DNA of 43,308 bases from Clostridia bacterium. Its GTDB lineage: Bacteria; Bacillota; Clostridia; UBA1212; UBA1255. Positions 7,527 to 15,590 of this stretch are shown here, piece after piece; position 1 is the stretch's first letter; each line of letters starts with the position of its first letter. Where the stretch lies: the NCBI GenBank assembly GCA_016287565.1, contig JAEFAM010000015.1, positions 1 to 43,308 of the forward strand, written 5' to 3'. Position numbers and translations under genes: made by a program. A model generated the notes under the pieces. It was not told the DNA's origin. It did no database searches and saw only the letters and a program-made list of their open reading frames with translations.

Positions 7527-8618
7527 ATGAAACTTGAAAAAGAACGAAGCAGCATAAGGATAACTTATTTGTCCGATTCGGATCCGGAAGAGATAAGGAA
7601 AGGATTCGAAGAGCTTTGCGCCGCCGTTGACGGCATATACCTTCCTTCGGACGTTCAGAAATCCAAGGAGGGCATCGTCATCAACGTAAGGCACAGGGAA
7701 TCTCTCAAGACGTTTCTGGGCAAGAATATTTTCAGGACGGACGATTTTATCCTGCTGCTGAAGAGAATAAAAAAATATTACATTTCCGTCTCCGGGGCGG
7801 GATACGATCCCTCCGGCTGCGTCTGGGACGTGGACGCGGTTTTTATAGGCAATGGCATCGACGATACCGAGGTGATCTACCCTCTCGGAAGCAGCGAACC
7901 GAAGGACGGGTCGAACCAGCTGACGGATTTTCTGGCCATCGTCTCGTTGCACGTTTTCGACTCCCGGGACAGCGCCATAAACGCGTTGTCCGACGTGATA
8001 AGAGATTTTGCCGAATACGAAAAAAACGGTCCGGACAGGATATTTCCTCCGGCGCTGTTTGACAGGAGCGTTAATGCCCTCGAGGCTTTCGCCACGGGCT
8101 CCGGTCGCGTGCGTCAATACGTCCAGCGCGCCGCGGGTCTTATGACCGAACTGTCCGAAAGGCTCAAGAAGCAAAAGGCCGCGCTGCGCATGGGCAAAGA
8201 CAGGAAGAGGGTGTTGAAACCTTTAAGCGATCCGAAGATCAGGCCAGGCGTGCCGGGGTGGCTGGAGCAGCGGGTGGTGGGAAAGCCACGGGATCCGGGA
8301 ACGTCTCCGCCGCCCGTTCACACCGGCGAGGAAAGAAAGGAAACGTTTAGGGAAACTGTCCGGGAGGATGTCCTTTACAGGATCCCGGCAGGGCGGGAGT
8401 ATGCCGAGGAACTGTTCCGGAAACGCTGCCCTTACGTCAGCAGAGAGCACTCGACCATATGTTATAACGGCAGGATCTATACTCTGTCAGACGCCGGGTC
8501 TCTGAACGGCACGTACCTTAACGGAGAACGCATATCCAAAGGACTTTATTACAGGCTGGAGAAAGGAGACGTGGTCAGTCTGGGGCACAGGGAACTGTCC
8601 TTCTCGTTCTGCCCCTGA
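7527..8618 (+). CDS. FHA-domain protein with a DUF6382-like N-terminal region, Tad-associated
   Basis: Cytosolic protein of 363 residues. The C-terminal 75 or so residues form a forkhead-associated domain, a phosphothreonine reader: an Arg-containing segment, then SREHSTICYNG and the signature DAGSLNGTYLNGERI, ending in GDVVSLGHRELSFSF. The N-terminal region (about 1-185) resembles DUF6382, which in Clostridia is fused to FHA domains, though I judge this only by layout (LP..V....GIVINV..RESLKTFL, then a D-rich segment). A charged linker joins the two parts. No membrane segment is seen. It is last in the operon, 48 bases after the pilin gene, and may link a Ser/Thr kinase signal to pilus assembly. 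FHA call firm, N-terminal call moderate. Confidence 0.75.
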   Translation: MKLEKERSSIRITYLSDSDPEEIRKGFEELCAAVDGIYLPSDVQKSKEGIVINVRHRESLKTFLGKNIFRTDDFILLLKRIKKYYISVSGAGYDPSGCVWDVDAVFIGNGIDDTEVIYPLGSSEPKDGSNQLTDFLAIVSLHVFDSRDSAINALSDVIRDFAEYEKNGPDRIFPPALFDRSVNALEAFATGSGRVRQYVQRAAGLMTELSERLKKQKAALRMGKDRKRVLKPLSDPKIRPGVPGWLEQRVVGKPRDPGTSPPPVHTGEERKETFRETVREDVLYRIPAGREYAEELFRKRCPYVSREHSTICYNGRIYTLSDAGSLNGTYLNGERISKGLYYRLEKGDVVSLGHRELSFSFCP

Positions 8619-8659
8619 ATGATGAAATGGAATTTGCAAAAAAAAGTTGCGTTTTTTCG

Positions 8660-8688
8660 TTGCCCGAAAACCGGCGATGTGGTATTAT
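8660..8688 (+). promoter_or_regulatory. Promoter of mreB
   Basis: TTGCCC at 8660-8665, a 17-bp spacer and TATTAT at 8683-8688, 32 bases before the start codon. Confidence 0.65.
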
Positions 8689-8720
8689 AACTGACGCGAA
8701 ACGACGCGGAGGTCAGAGAT

Positions 8721-9740
8721 ATGGGATTTTTTAAACAGAACATGGCAATAGATCTTGGCACCGCCACCGTGCTGGTGTGCGTAGGTAAAAAGGGCGTCGT
8801 CCTTAAGGAACCGTCTATCGTCGCCATTAAAAACGACACCAGGGAAGTCGTGGCCATCGGAGAAGAGGCCAGGGAGATGCTGGGAAGGACCCCCGGCGAT
8901 ATAAGCACTGTCAAACCCATCCAGAACGGCGTTATTTCGAGTTTTACCATCACCAAGAAGATGATACAGTATTTCATCGGAAAGGCGCTTAAAAACCCTC
9001 TGAAGCGCATTTTTTTGCCTGACGTGATCATATGCGTCCCCAGCAGAACTACCAACGTGGAGCGCCGGGCCGTGGAACAGGCCGCGCAGGACGCGGGAGC
9101 TCACAGAGTCTTCCTGGTGGAAGAGCCACTGGCCGCGGCGGTAGGAGCGGGACTCGACATATCGCGCCCCTCGGGCCACATGGTAGTGGACGTAGGCGGC
9201 GGCACCACCGATATCGCCGTGATCTCATATGACAGCATCATTGCCAGCAGAAGCGTAAAGGTGGCCGGCAACGACTTTGACGAGGCCATTAAGAATTATC
9301 TTAAAAGAGCCCATAATCTGATGGTGGGAGACAGCACAGCCGAGATGGTGAAGATGGAAGTGGGTTGCCTCTACGAGGGCGTCAGAAACGACTCTACCGA
9401 GGTGCACGGAAGCGATATGGTCACGGGACTGCCTTCCGAACATATAGTCACTTCTTCCGAACTTTCCGAGTCGCTGATCAGTACCGCCATGCCCATTCTG
9501 GACGGAATAAGGGCGGTGCTTGAAGAGACTCCTCCGGAACTGGCGGCGGATATATATACCAAAGGCATCCTTATGACCGGAGGCGGAGCGCTGCTCACCG
9601 GATTCGACGAATTGATCAGAAAGACCACCGGCATCGACGCCGTCGTAGCCGAAGAGCCGCAGTATTGCGTGGCAATAGGTTCCATAAGTATATTAAACCG
9701 TATGAGCAACGCTAAAAAAAGCGCCTTCGCCATCAGGTAA
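8721..9740 (+). CDS. mreB: MreB/Mbl-type bacterial actin
   Basis: Actin-like ATPase that forms membrane-bound filaments and directs the lateral wall synthesis machinery. It has 339 residues. The amphipathic N-terminus MGFFKQNM is followed by phosphate-1 motif AIDLGTATVLV, the VKPIQNGVISSF segment, the phosphate-2 motif VVDVGGGTTDIAVIS and the adenosine motif LMTGGGALLTGFDELI. It has its own promoter and is followed on the opposite strand by murC. The usual mreC and mreD genes are not adjacent, so this may be a second paralogue (Mbl- or MreBH-like); sequence alone by eye cannot separate these. Confidence 0.93.
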   Translation: MGFFKQNMAIDLGTATVLVCVGKKGVVLKEPSIVAIKNDTREVVAIGEEAREMLGRTPGDISTVKPIQNGVISSFTITKKMIQYFIGKALKNPLKRIFLPDVIICVPSRTTNVERRAVEQAAQDAGAHRVFLVEEPLAAAVGAGLDISRPSGHMVVDVGGGTTDIAVISYDSIIASRSVKVAGNDFDEAIKNYLKRAHNLMVGDSTAEMVKMEVGCLYEGVRNDSTEVHGSDMVTGLPSEHIVTSSELSESLISTAMPILDGIRAVLEETPPELAADIYTKGILMTGGGALLTGFDELIRKTTGIDAVVAEEPQYCVAIGSISILNRMSNAKKSAFAIR

Positions 9741-9772
9741 GACGGGGAAGGACGCTTTAGGGCAGCAGTTTC

Positions 9773-9788
9773 CGGCCTGTGAGGGCCG
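9773..9788. other. Hairpin between convergent mreB and murC
   Basis: CGGCC (9773-9777) and GGCCG (9784-9788) form a 5-bp stem with a 6-base loop. No T run follows on either strand, so any role as a bidirectional terminator is weak. Nothing else is seen in the 62-base gap. Confidence 0.3.
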
Positions 9789-9802
9789 CAGCACGATCTC
9801 GT

Positions 9803-11236
9803 TTATTTTATAAGAGGCAGCACTTTATTGATATCTCCGGCGCCCAGAGTGATTATCAGGTCGCCGGGTCTCAGGATACCGCTTACGTATTCGGCGATGT
9901 TTTCGAAACCGCTGATATAGGAGGCGTTGAGGCCTTTTGCTTTGAAGGATGCGGCCAGAGAAGCTCCGGAAACGTCTCCGGGATCTTTTTCCCTGGCGGC
10001 GTAGATATCGGAGACCACGATAACGTCGGCCTCTATTAACGATTTGGCAAACCAGTCCTCGAAATCTCTTGCCCTCGTATACGTGTGGACCTGGAATATG
10101 GCGATTATCCTGCCGCCTTTTCCCACAGTGTCTCTGGCCGCGGAAAGGGTGGCCCTGACTTCCGTGGGATGGTGTGCATAGTCGTCGACCAGGAGAGCGC
10201 CTCTGACGCTGCCCTTTCTCTCGAACCGCCTGCCGGTGCCGGTGAATTTTCCCAGGCCGGAAACTATGGCGTCGATGCCGGCGCCCAGATACCAGGCGGC
10301 GGAAGAGGCGGCAACGGCGTTCAGCACGTTATGGATGCCTGGAACGCTAAGGCTTATTTCGCAAAGCGGCTCTTCGTAATGGAGCAGAGTGAATACGGTG
10401 TGATCCTGGCCCAGAACGATATTGTCCGCCTCGAACTCGGCCCCGGTCCTGCTTTTCGCCAAAGCGTAAGTCACCACTTTGCCACGGCAGGACGAAGCGG
10501 CCTGCATTGCCCGCTGATTTTCGGCGCAGACTGCCAGGAAGCCGTCGGGGGAGACGGAAGCGGCGAATTCAGAAAACGCGGCGTCGATGTTGGCGTCGGT
10601 CTTGTAATAATCCAGATGCTCGGATTCCACATTCAGCAAAACGGCGCCGAAGGATGACAGTTCGAGCATATGTTTGTGGTATTCGCAGGCTTCGGTTATG
10701 AGATAATTGCCCTGGGAAGGGCGAACGCTGCCGCCTATGAGAGGGAACGTGCCGCCCAGATGGATGGCGGGATCTATGCCTGATTCGATTGTGATGGCGC
10801 CAAGCATGGCCGTGGTGGTGGTCTTGCCGTGGGTACCGGCAACGGAGACGCAATACCTGTATGCTCTTGAGAGCATTCCAAGGAACTTGCCGCGCTCCAC
10901 GAGAGGGATATTGCGGCGCATGACTTCCTGTATCTCGGGGTTGTCCAGGCCTACGGCCACGGTGTAGATCGCCAGAGAGATGCCGTCGGTGATATTGTCC
11001 GCCTTCTGGCCGATGAAAACTTTGATGCCTCTGCTCTCGAGTTCCGCGGTGGCGGAGCTTGCGGACCTGTCGGAACCGCTGACGTTATAGCCGAAGGAAC
11101 TGAGCATCATGGCCAGGCCGCTCATGCTCGATCCGCCTATGCCGATAAAATATACGTTTGACCCTTTGGGAGGAAGGGTCTCCTGAAGAATTGCAGTTTC
11201 TTTTTTATAAGATCCGGAATCAAGAACGTTGTTCAT
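9803..11236 (-). CDS. murC: UDP-N-acetylmuramate--L-alanine ligase MurC
   Basis: Cytosolic Mur ligase that adds L-Ala to UDP-MurNAc using ATP, the first peptide step in peptidoglycan precursor synthesis. At 477 residues it is of usual length. Domains in order: the N-terminal Rossmann UDP-binding domain with FIGIGGSSMSGLA (about 29-41); the central ATPase domain with the P-loop GTHGKTTTTAML (about 134-145) and YHKHMLE; and the C-terminal domain with DDYAHHPTEV, the MurC/D/E/F ligand-binding segment. The gene stands alone on the minus strand, with a consensus-like promoter in the divergent region shared with the SGNH-protein gene. Confidence 0.96.
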   Translation of the reverse strand: MNNVLDSGSYKKETAILQETLPPKGSNVYFIGIGGSSMSGLAMMLSSFGYNVSGSDRSASSATAELESRGIKVFIGQKADNITDGISLAIYTVAVGLDNPEIQEVMRRNIPLVERGKFLGMLSRAYRYCVSVAGTHGKTTTTAMLGAITIESGIDPAIHLGGTFPLIGGSVRPSQGNYLITEACEYHKHMLELSSFGAVLLNVESEHLDYYKTDANIDAAFSEFAASVSPDGFLAVCAENQRAMQAASSCRGKVVTYALAKSRTGAEFEADNIVLGQDHTVFTLLHYEEPLCEISLSVPGIHNVLNAVAASSAAWYLGAGIDAIVSGLGKFTGTGRRFERKGSVRGALLVDDYAHHPTEVRATLSAARDTVGKGGRIIAIFQVHTYTRARDFEDWFAKSLIEADVIVVSDIYAAREKDPGDVSGASLAASFKAKGLNASYISGFENIAEYVSGILRPGDLIITLGAGDINKVLPLIK

Positions 11237-11268
11237 CTCTGCACCCGCGACATACTTATTTGACCGAA

Positions 11269-11297
11269 ATTATACCACCAAAACTGTTTCGGGACAA
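11269..11297 (-). promoter_or_regulatory. Promoter of murC
   Basis: On the minus strand TTGTCC (11297-11292), a 17-bp spacer and TATAAT (11274-11269), 33 bases before the murC start codon. Confidence 0.75.
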
Positions 11298-11354
11298 TAG
11301 CATGATCGCGCCTGTAAAGGTTTTAATGAGCGAGCCGGAAAACGTTTTTGCCGA

Positions 11355-11383
11355 TTGTGCCTTGATCGGTTTTATAGTATAAT
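11355..11383 (+). promoter_or_regulatory. Promoter of the AlgX-like gene
   Basis: TTGTGC at 11355-11360, a 17-bp spacer and TATAAT at 11378-11383. It is divergent from the murC promoter, with about 57 bases between the two -35 boxes. Confidence 0.75.
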
Positions 11384-11438
11384 CCGGACAGATCGCGCGG
11401 CGCAGGGCCGCGGACAACGCGGATCAAGGCGGCACCTT

Positions 11439-12491
11439 ATGAAGAAGGCTCAGACAGTAATTTCGATCACCGGTATCGCTCTCTTTTTTGCTATCGTTCT
11501 TTTTTGCGGGATCATGGAAGTATCCGGCGGAGGGACCGAAGTATTTAAGGGCGGAACTGCCTATACCGATGAAGCCGTTACTTTGAAAGACCTGGCGCTG
11601 GGAAAGCTCTTCGGCGTTTCCGGCAACGGTCAGGTGATCGCGGGCAAAGACGGATGGCTCTTCTACAGCGAAACGCTGAACGACTATACGGGCGCCGGAA
11701 GGATGACCGAAGCGCAATTGAAAGAGCTGGCGGAAAAGATCGCCGGCCTGGACGAGTATTGCCGCGGCAACGGAGCAGATTTTTATCTCATCGTTGCCCC
11801 TAATAAAAATACGGTTTACTCCGAAAAGATGCCCGGCATTTACAAAAAAGGCGATCCCGGGTCTAACCTGGAACTGCTTCTGGACAAACTGGCCAAAAAG
11901 AACGTCAACGCGCCTGATCTCGCAGGCTCGTTCCGTGAGAGGATCGAAAACGTTCCGGAAGTTTGGAAGCAAACAAACGCCGAAACGTATCTGTATTATA
12001 AAACGGATACGCACTGGAACGCCACGGGCGCTTCGGTAGTCTCGGATTATTTGACCGGAAAAATAAACGGTATTGACGGAGACGCATACGCGTCAAGGCA
12101 GTTGACCTGCAGCGGCAATACCGGAGGGGATCTGTACAAACTCCTTTATCCGTCCCGCAGGATCACTGCCGGCGGCAATGAAACCGATGATTCTTACTCT
12201 TTTGCGGAGGTCCCGGATTTCGAGTACGCAGAAGAGCCGGTTTCGATGATGGACATGGATATAAAGACTTTCAGCGAAGGAAAGCAGGGGAGCGTCATCG
12301 TCTACAGAGATTCATTCGGGTCGGAGCTTATTCCGCTGCTTTCCGGTTACTTCGGTTCAGTCCGGTACCTGCGGGGGAACATGCCGTACGATCTTACATA
12401 CGTGGCGGAAGAAAAGCCTGACGCAGTGGTGCTTGTCATTGCCGAAAGAAATCTGGAGCAGCTCCTCAAGGCGGAATTCAAATACGATTGA
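11439..12491 (+). CDS. AlgX/AlgJ-like (DHHW-type) SGNH acyltransferase-family membrane protein
   Basis: Probable extracytoplasmic, membrane-anchored SGNH-fold protein of 350 residues, related to AlgX/AlgJ and DHHW proteins that O-acetylate polysaccharides. The start is ATG 11439; the longer open frame begins inside the promoter. There is one N-terminal membrane anchor (about 7-27). Family landmarks are GKDGWLFYSET, a YLIVAPNKNTVYSE strand-loop, the catalytic Asp-His pair in TDTHWNATGA, and VYRDSFGSELIPLLSGYF carrying the candidate Ser nucleophile. AlgX/AlgJ partners usually include an MBOAT acyltransferase (AlgI-like), which is not found nearby. Substrate unknown; wall polymer or exopolysaccharide modification is inferred from the family. 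Confidence 0.78.
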   Translation: MKKAQTVISITGIALFFAIVLFCGIMEVSGGGTEVFKGGTAYTDEAVTLKDLALGKLFGVSGNGQVIAGKDGWLFYSETLNDYTGAGRMTEAQLKELAEKIAGLDEYCRGNGADFYLIVAPNKNTVYSEKMPGIYKKGDPGSNLELLLDKLAKKNVNAPDLAGSFRERIENVPEVWKQTNAETYLYYKTDTHWNATGASVVSDYLTGKINGIDGDAYASRQLTCSGNTGGDLYKLLYPSRRITAGGNETDDSYSFAEVPDFEYAEEPVSMMDMDIKTFSEGKQGSVIVYRDSFGSELIPLLSGYFGSVRYLRGNMPYDLTYVAEEKPDAVVLVIAERNLEQLLKAEFKYD

Positions 12492-12590
12492 CCGGGGTTC
12501 CCGAAGAACAAAAAAGAAAGATGCGCGCTGCGCACATGATGACGTTCGATTTGCTCACTAATACAGCGGAATTTATTTATCCCTCAATCA

Positions 12591-12648
12591 GTCCCGCAGG
12601 GACGACATCATTAGCGAAGCGACATCATCAGCGCAGCGGCATCATTTC
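12591..12648. repeat. Tandem short hairpin repeats
   Basis: The perfect inverted repeat GTCCCGCAGGGAC (12591-12603) is followed by two 17-base direct repeats, GACATCATTAGCGAAGC (12604-12620) and GACATCATCAGCGCAGC (12621-12637), and a partial third unit GGCATCAT (12638-12645). The units differ at two positions. They lie in the 177-base gap between convergent genes, which otherwise contains no clear gene. Similar small intergenic repeats are common in some Clostridia; spacing and length do not fit CRISPR. Confidence 0.6.
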
Positions 12649-12668
12649 TTCATTATTCCGGGCAGAAC

Positions 12669-13604
12669 TTACGCTTCGGTGAAAAGGGGAGTGGAATAGT
12701 ATCTGTCTCCGCTGTCGGGAAGCAGTGCTACGATAACTTTGCCCTTGTTCTCAGGCCGCTTTGCCAGCTCGACCGCCGCAAAGAGCGCCGCGCCGGAAGA
12801 TATGCCCGTAGAGATGCCTTCTTTCCTGGCCAGCAGCTTGGAAGCGGCGAAAGCGTCTTCGTTGGCCACCGGGAACACCTCGTCGTACACCGCGGTGTTC
12901 AGCACTTCCGGCACGAAGCCGGCGCCTATACCCTGGATCTTGTGAGGCCCGGACTTTCCTTCGGACAAAACGGGAGAGCTCTGAGGCTCCACCGCCACTA
13001 CCTTGACCTCAGGCTTAACGGACTTGAGGAATTCACCGGTACCGGTGATAGTGCCTCCGGTACCGACTCCGGCAACGAATATATCCACGTCTCCTTCGGT
13101 GTCGTTCCAGATCTCGGGACCTGTGGTGGCCCGGTGGATGGCAGGATTCGCCGGGTTAACGAACTGCCCGGGAATGAAGCTGCCGGGGATCTCCGCAGCC
13201 AGTTCCTCAGCTTTGGCGATGGCGCCCTTCATGCCTTTCGATCCGTCGGTAAGCACGATCTCCGCCCCGTAGGCCTTCAATATGTTACGCCGCTCCACGC
13301 TCATGGTCTCGGGCATCGTAAGTATGATCCGGTAACCTTTTGACGCCGCGATGGCAGCCAGGCCAATGCCGGTATTGCCCGACGTAGGCTCGATTATGAC
13401 GGAACCCTCTTTAAGGAGCCCCCTGGCCTCCGCGTCCTCGATCATCGCCTTGGCGATCCTGTCCTTGACGCTGCCGGCCGGATTGAAATATTCCAGTTTG
13501 ACGAGGAGCGTGGCCTCCAGGCCGAGCTCCTTCTCTATGTTGACCACCTCGACGAGAGGTGTGTTTCCTATGAGTTCCAAAGTGCCTTTATAGATCTTTT
13601 TCAT
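12669..13604 (-). CDS. cysK: Cysteine synthase A (O-acetylserine sulfhydrylase)
   Basis: PLP enzyme that makes L-cysteine from O-acetylserine and sulfide. Its 311 residues match the family. Motifs: [10 protein letters not shown] near the N-terminus, the PLP lysine in [11 protein letters not shown], the substrate loop [11 protein letters not shown], the phosphate-binding [12 protein letters not shown], and [11 protein letters not shown] near the end. The start is ATG 13604, with GAGGAGG just upstream on the minus strand; the longer open frame to 13751 includes the gene's own promoter. It lies downstream of nifS-iscU-metY on the same strand, completing a sulfur assimilation block. Confidence 0.96.
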   Translation of the reverse strand: MKKIYKGTLELIGNTPLVEVVNIEKELGLEATLLVKLEYFNPAGSVKDRIAKAMIEDAEARGLLKEGSVIIEPTSGNTGIGLAAIAASKGYRIILTMPETMSVERRNILKAYGAEIVLTDGSKGMKGAIAKAEELAAEIPGSFIPGQFVNPANPAIHRATTGPEIWNDTEGDVDIFVAGVGTGGTITGTGEFLKSVKPEVKVVAVEPQSSPVLSEGKSGPHKIQGIGAGFVPEVLNTAVYDEVFPVANEDAFAASKLLARKEGISTGISSGAALFAAVELAKRPENKGKVIVALLPDSGDRYYSTPLFTEA

Positions 13605-13682
13605 GATATCCTCCTCGATCTGTTTGTCGGAGCGTTTTCTCCCGAAAACGTTGCCTCGCGGCTGATCTTTCCTGCCGCGCCT

Positions 13683-13711
13683 ATTATGAAGCAATTCCGG
13701 CGGCAATTCAA
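13683..13711 (-). promoter_or_regulatory. Promoter of cysK
   Basis: On the minus strand TTGAAT (13711-13706), a 17-bp spacer and CATAAT (13688-13683). It lies in the 184-base gap after metY, so cysK can be transcribed on its own. Confidence 0.6.
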
Positions 13712-13788
13712 TACCGGTCCTGTTTGTGCGCTTTTTTGCCCTGCCTGTCATCCGCCGGGCAGAATGCCATTCTGTTCCTTTCGCCGAT

Positions 13789-15090
13789 CTAACGGAGCGC
13801 TGCGAAACCCGCCTCCAGGTCAGCGATTATATCGTCGATATGCTCCGTGCCGATGGACAGCCGTATGGTGTTTGGATGGATGTTCTGGCTCTCCAGCTCT
13901 TCTGGGGTCAATTGCGAGTGAGTAGTCGAAGCGGGATGAATGACCAGCGATTTAACGTCCGCCACGTTCGCCAGCAGCGAAAAGATCTTGAGGGCGTCAA
14001 TGAATTTCCACGCCTCCGCCTGGCCGCCCCTGATATCGAAAGTGAATATTGACGCTCCGCCGTTCGGGAAATATTTCTCGTAAAGCGCGTGCTGGGGATG
14101 GTCCGGAAGGGAAGGATGGTTCACTTTCTCCACCAGCGGATGGTTCCGCAGAAACTCCACCACTTTTTTGGTATTCTCCGCATGGCGCTCCAGACGCAGC
14201 GAAAGCGTCTCGATACCCTGCAGCAGCAAAAACGCGTTAAAAGGCGAGATGGCCGCGCCCGTATCTCTCAGCAGGATGGCCCTCACATAAGTCACGAAAG
14301 CCGCAGGACCCGCGGCGGCCGCAAAAGAGACGCCGTGGTAGCTGGGATTAGGCTTCGCTATTGGAGCGTACCTGTCTGCGTGAGCGGCCCAGTCGAACCT
14401 GCCGCTGTCGACGATGATGCCGCCCAGCGTGGTGCCGTGGCCTCCCAGGAATTTGGTGGCGGAATGTACCACGATATCAGCCCCGTGCTCTATGGGACGG
14501 ATCAGAAAAGGAGTGCCGAAAGTGTTGTCGATGACCACCGGGATCCCGTGGGCGTGGGCAATGCCGGCGATCTCGTCGACGTCCGGAATATCGCTGTTGG
14601 GATTGCCGAGCGTTTCGATAAATATCGCCTTGGTCTCCGGCCGTATGGCGTCCTTGACCGCCTCGATATCGTGGATATCAACGAAAGTCGTGTCAATTCC
14701 GTATTGGGGAAGCGTATGGGCCAGCAGGTTGTAGCTGCCGCCGTAGATGGTCTTCTGGGCAACTATGTGTTCGCCTTTCTGGGCCAGCGCCTGGATCGAA
14801 TATGTGATCGCCGCCGCCCCGGACGCGAGGGCCAGCGCCGCCACGCCGCCTTCCAGCGCAGCAACTCGCTTTTCGAGCACGTCCTGAGTCGAATTCGTCA
14901 ACCTTCCGTAAATGTTGCCCGGGTCCGCCAGCCCGAAACGGGCCGCCGCGTGGGCGCTGTCGTGGAAAACGTAAGAAGTGGTCTGGTATATGGGCACGGC
15001 TCTGGAATCTGTTGCCGGGTCCGCCTGCTCCTGGCCCACGTGGAGCTGGAGCGTTTCGAATCTATATTTTTTATCTGCAGAATTACTCAT
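13789..15090 (-). CDS. metY: O-acetylhomoserine sulfhydrylase (homocysteine synthase) MetY
   Basis: PLP-dependent Cys/Met metabolism enzyme that forms homocysteine from O-acetylhomoserine and sulfide. Its 433 residues are typical of MetY rather than the shorter MetB/MetC. Motifs: [40 protein letters not shown], the family aspartate in [10 protein letters not shown], and the PLP lysine in [21 protein letters not shown] 15090 is preceded by AGGAGGTC, which lies inside the last codons of iscU; the two genes overlap by 8 bases. This fixes MetY as part of the nifS-iscU operon. The substrate (acetyl or succinyl ester) is inferred from family. Confidence 0.93.
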   Translation of the reverse strand: MSNSADKKYRFETLQLHVGQEQADPATDSRAVPIYQTTSYVFHDSAHAAARFGLADPGNIYGRLTNSTQDVLEKRVAALEGGVAALALASGAAAITYSIQALAQKGEHIVAQKTIYGGSYNLLAHTLPQYGIDTTFVDIHDIEAVKDAIRPETKAIFIETLGNPNSDIPDVDEIAGIAHAHGIPVVIDNTFGTPFLIRPIEHGADIVVHSATKFLGGHGTTLGGIIVDSGRFDWAAHADRYAPIAKPNPSYHGVSFAAAAGPAAFVTYVRAILLRDTGAAISPFNAFLLLQGIETLSLRLERHAENTKKVVEFLRNHPLVEKVNHPSLPDHPQHALYEKYFPNGGASIFTFDIRGGQAEAWKFIDALKIFSLLANVADVKSLVIHPASTTHSQLTPEELESQNIHPNTIRLSIGTEHIDDIIADLEAGFAALR

Positions 15091-15493
15091 TTTGACCTCC
15101 TGAAGTCGTTTGCGCGTTGTTTTTCTTCTTCTCATAATAATCGTCGATCGCCTTCTTGATCGCCTCCTCGGCCAGGACCGAACAGTGCATCTTATAGTCC
15201 GGAAGGCCGTCCAGCGCCTCAGCCACCGCCTTGTTGGTAAGCTTCAGCGCCTCGCTCAAGGGTTGCCCTTTAATGAGCTCCGTCGCCATGGAACTGGAGG
15301 CGATGGCGCTGCCGCAGCCGAAAGTTTCGAACTTGACGTCGGTGACGGTGTCGTTGTCGATCTTAAGATACATTTTCATGATGTCTCCGCACTTGGCGTT
15401 GCCCACCTCTCCGATACCGTCCGCGTCTTCGATCACTCCGACGTTGCGGGGATTTCTGAAATGATCCATTACCTTTTCGCTGTATAGAGCCAT
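15083..15493 (-). CDS. iscU: Fe-S cluster scaffold protein IscU/NifU-like
   Basis: Scaffold on which Fe-S clusters are built from sulfur delivered by the cysteine desulfurase. In 136 residues the three ligand cysteines are visible: Cys35 in NAKCGD with Asp37, Cys60 in TFGCGSA, and Cys104 in MHCSVLAEEA. The N-terminus MALYSEKVMDHFRNPRNVG is typical of clostridial IscU/NifU. An AAGGAGG site lies just before the ATG. It is 97 bases downstream of nifS and overlaps metY by 8 bases. The canonical SKMH... or LPPVK HscA-binding motif is absent, as in other Firmicutes forms. Confidence 0.95.
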   Translation of the reverse strand: MALYSEKVMDHFRNPRNVGVIEDADGIGEVGNAKCGDIMKMYLKIDNDTVTDVKFETFGCGSAIASSSMATELIKGQPLSEALKLTNKAVAEALDGLPDYKMHCSVLAEEAIKKAIDDYYEKKKNNAQTTSGGQNE

Positions 15494-15590
15494 ATAGATA
15501 CCTCCTTCGGCGCATGTAAACGTCCCTTGCGGTCGCCGCCTGCGGCCGTCCCTGATAAACGTTCCCGCGCCTTTCCCTTATTTTTATCTT

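Noticed and set aside
7167-8174. 335-codon minus-strand frame opposite the pilin and FHA genes
   Set aside because: It covers two real genes with strong ribosome sites and has no family features; a mirror frame.
12591-12648. CRISPR array
   Set aside because: Units of 17 bases stand directly head to tail without unique spacers, and no cas gene is present.
12488-12682. 64-codon plus-strand frame after the SGNH gene
   Set aside because: It runs across the hairpin repeats and into the cysK 3' end, with no ribosome site or conserved features.
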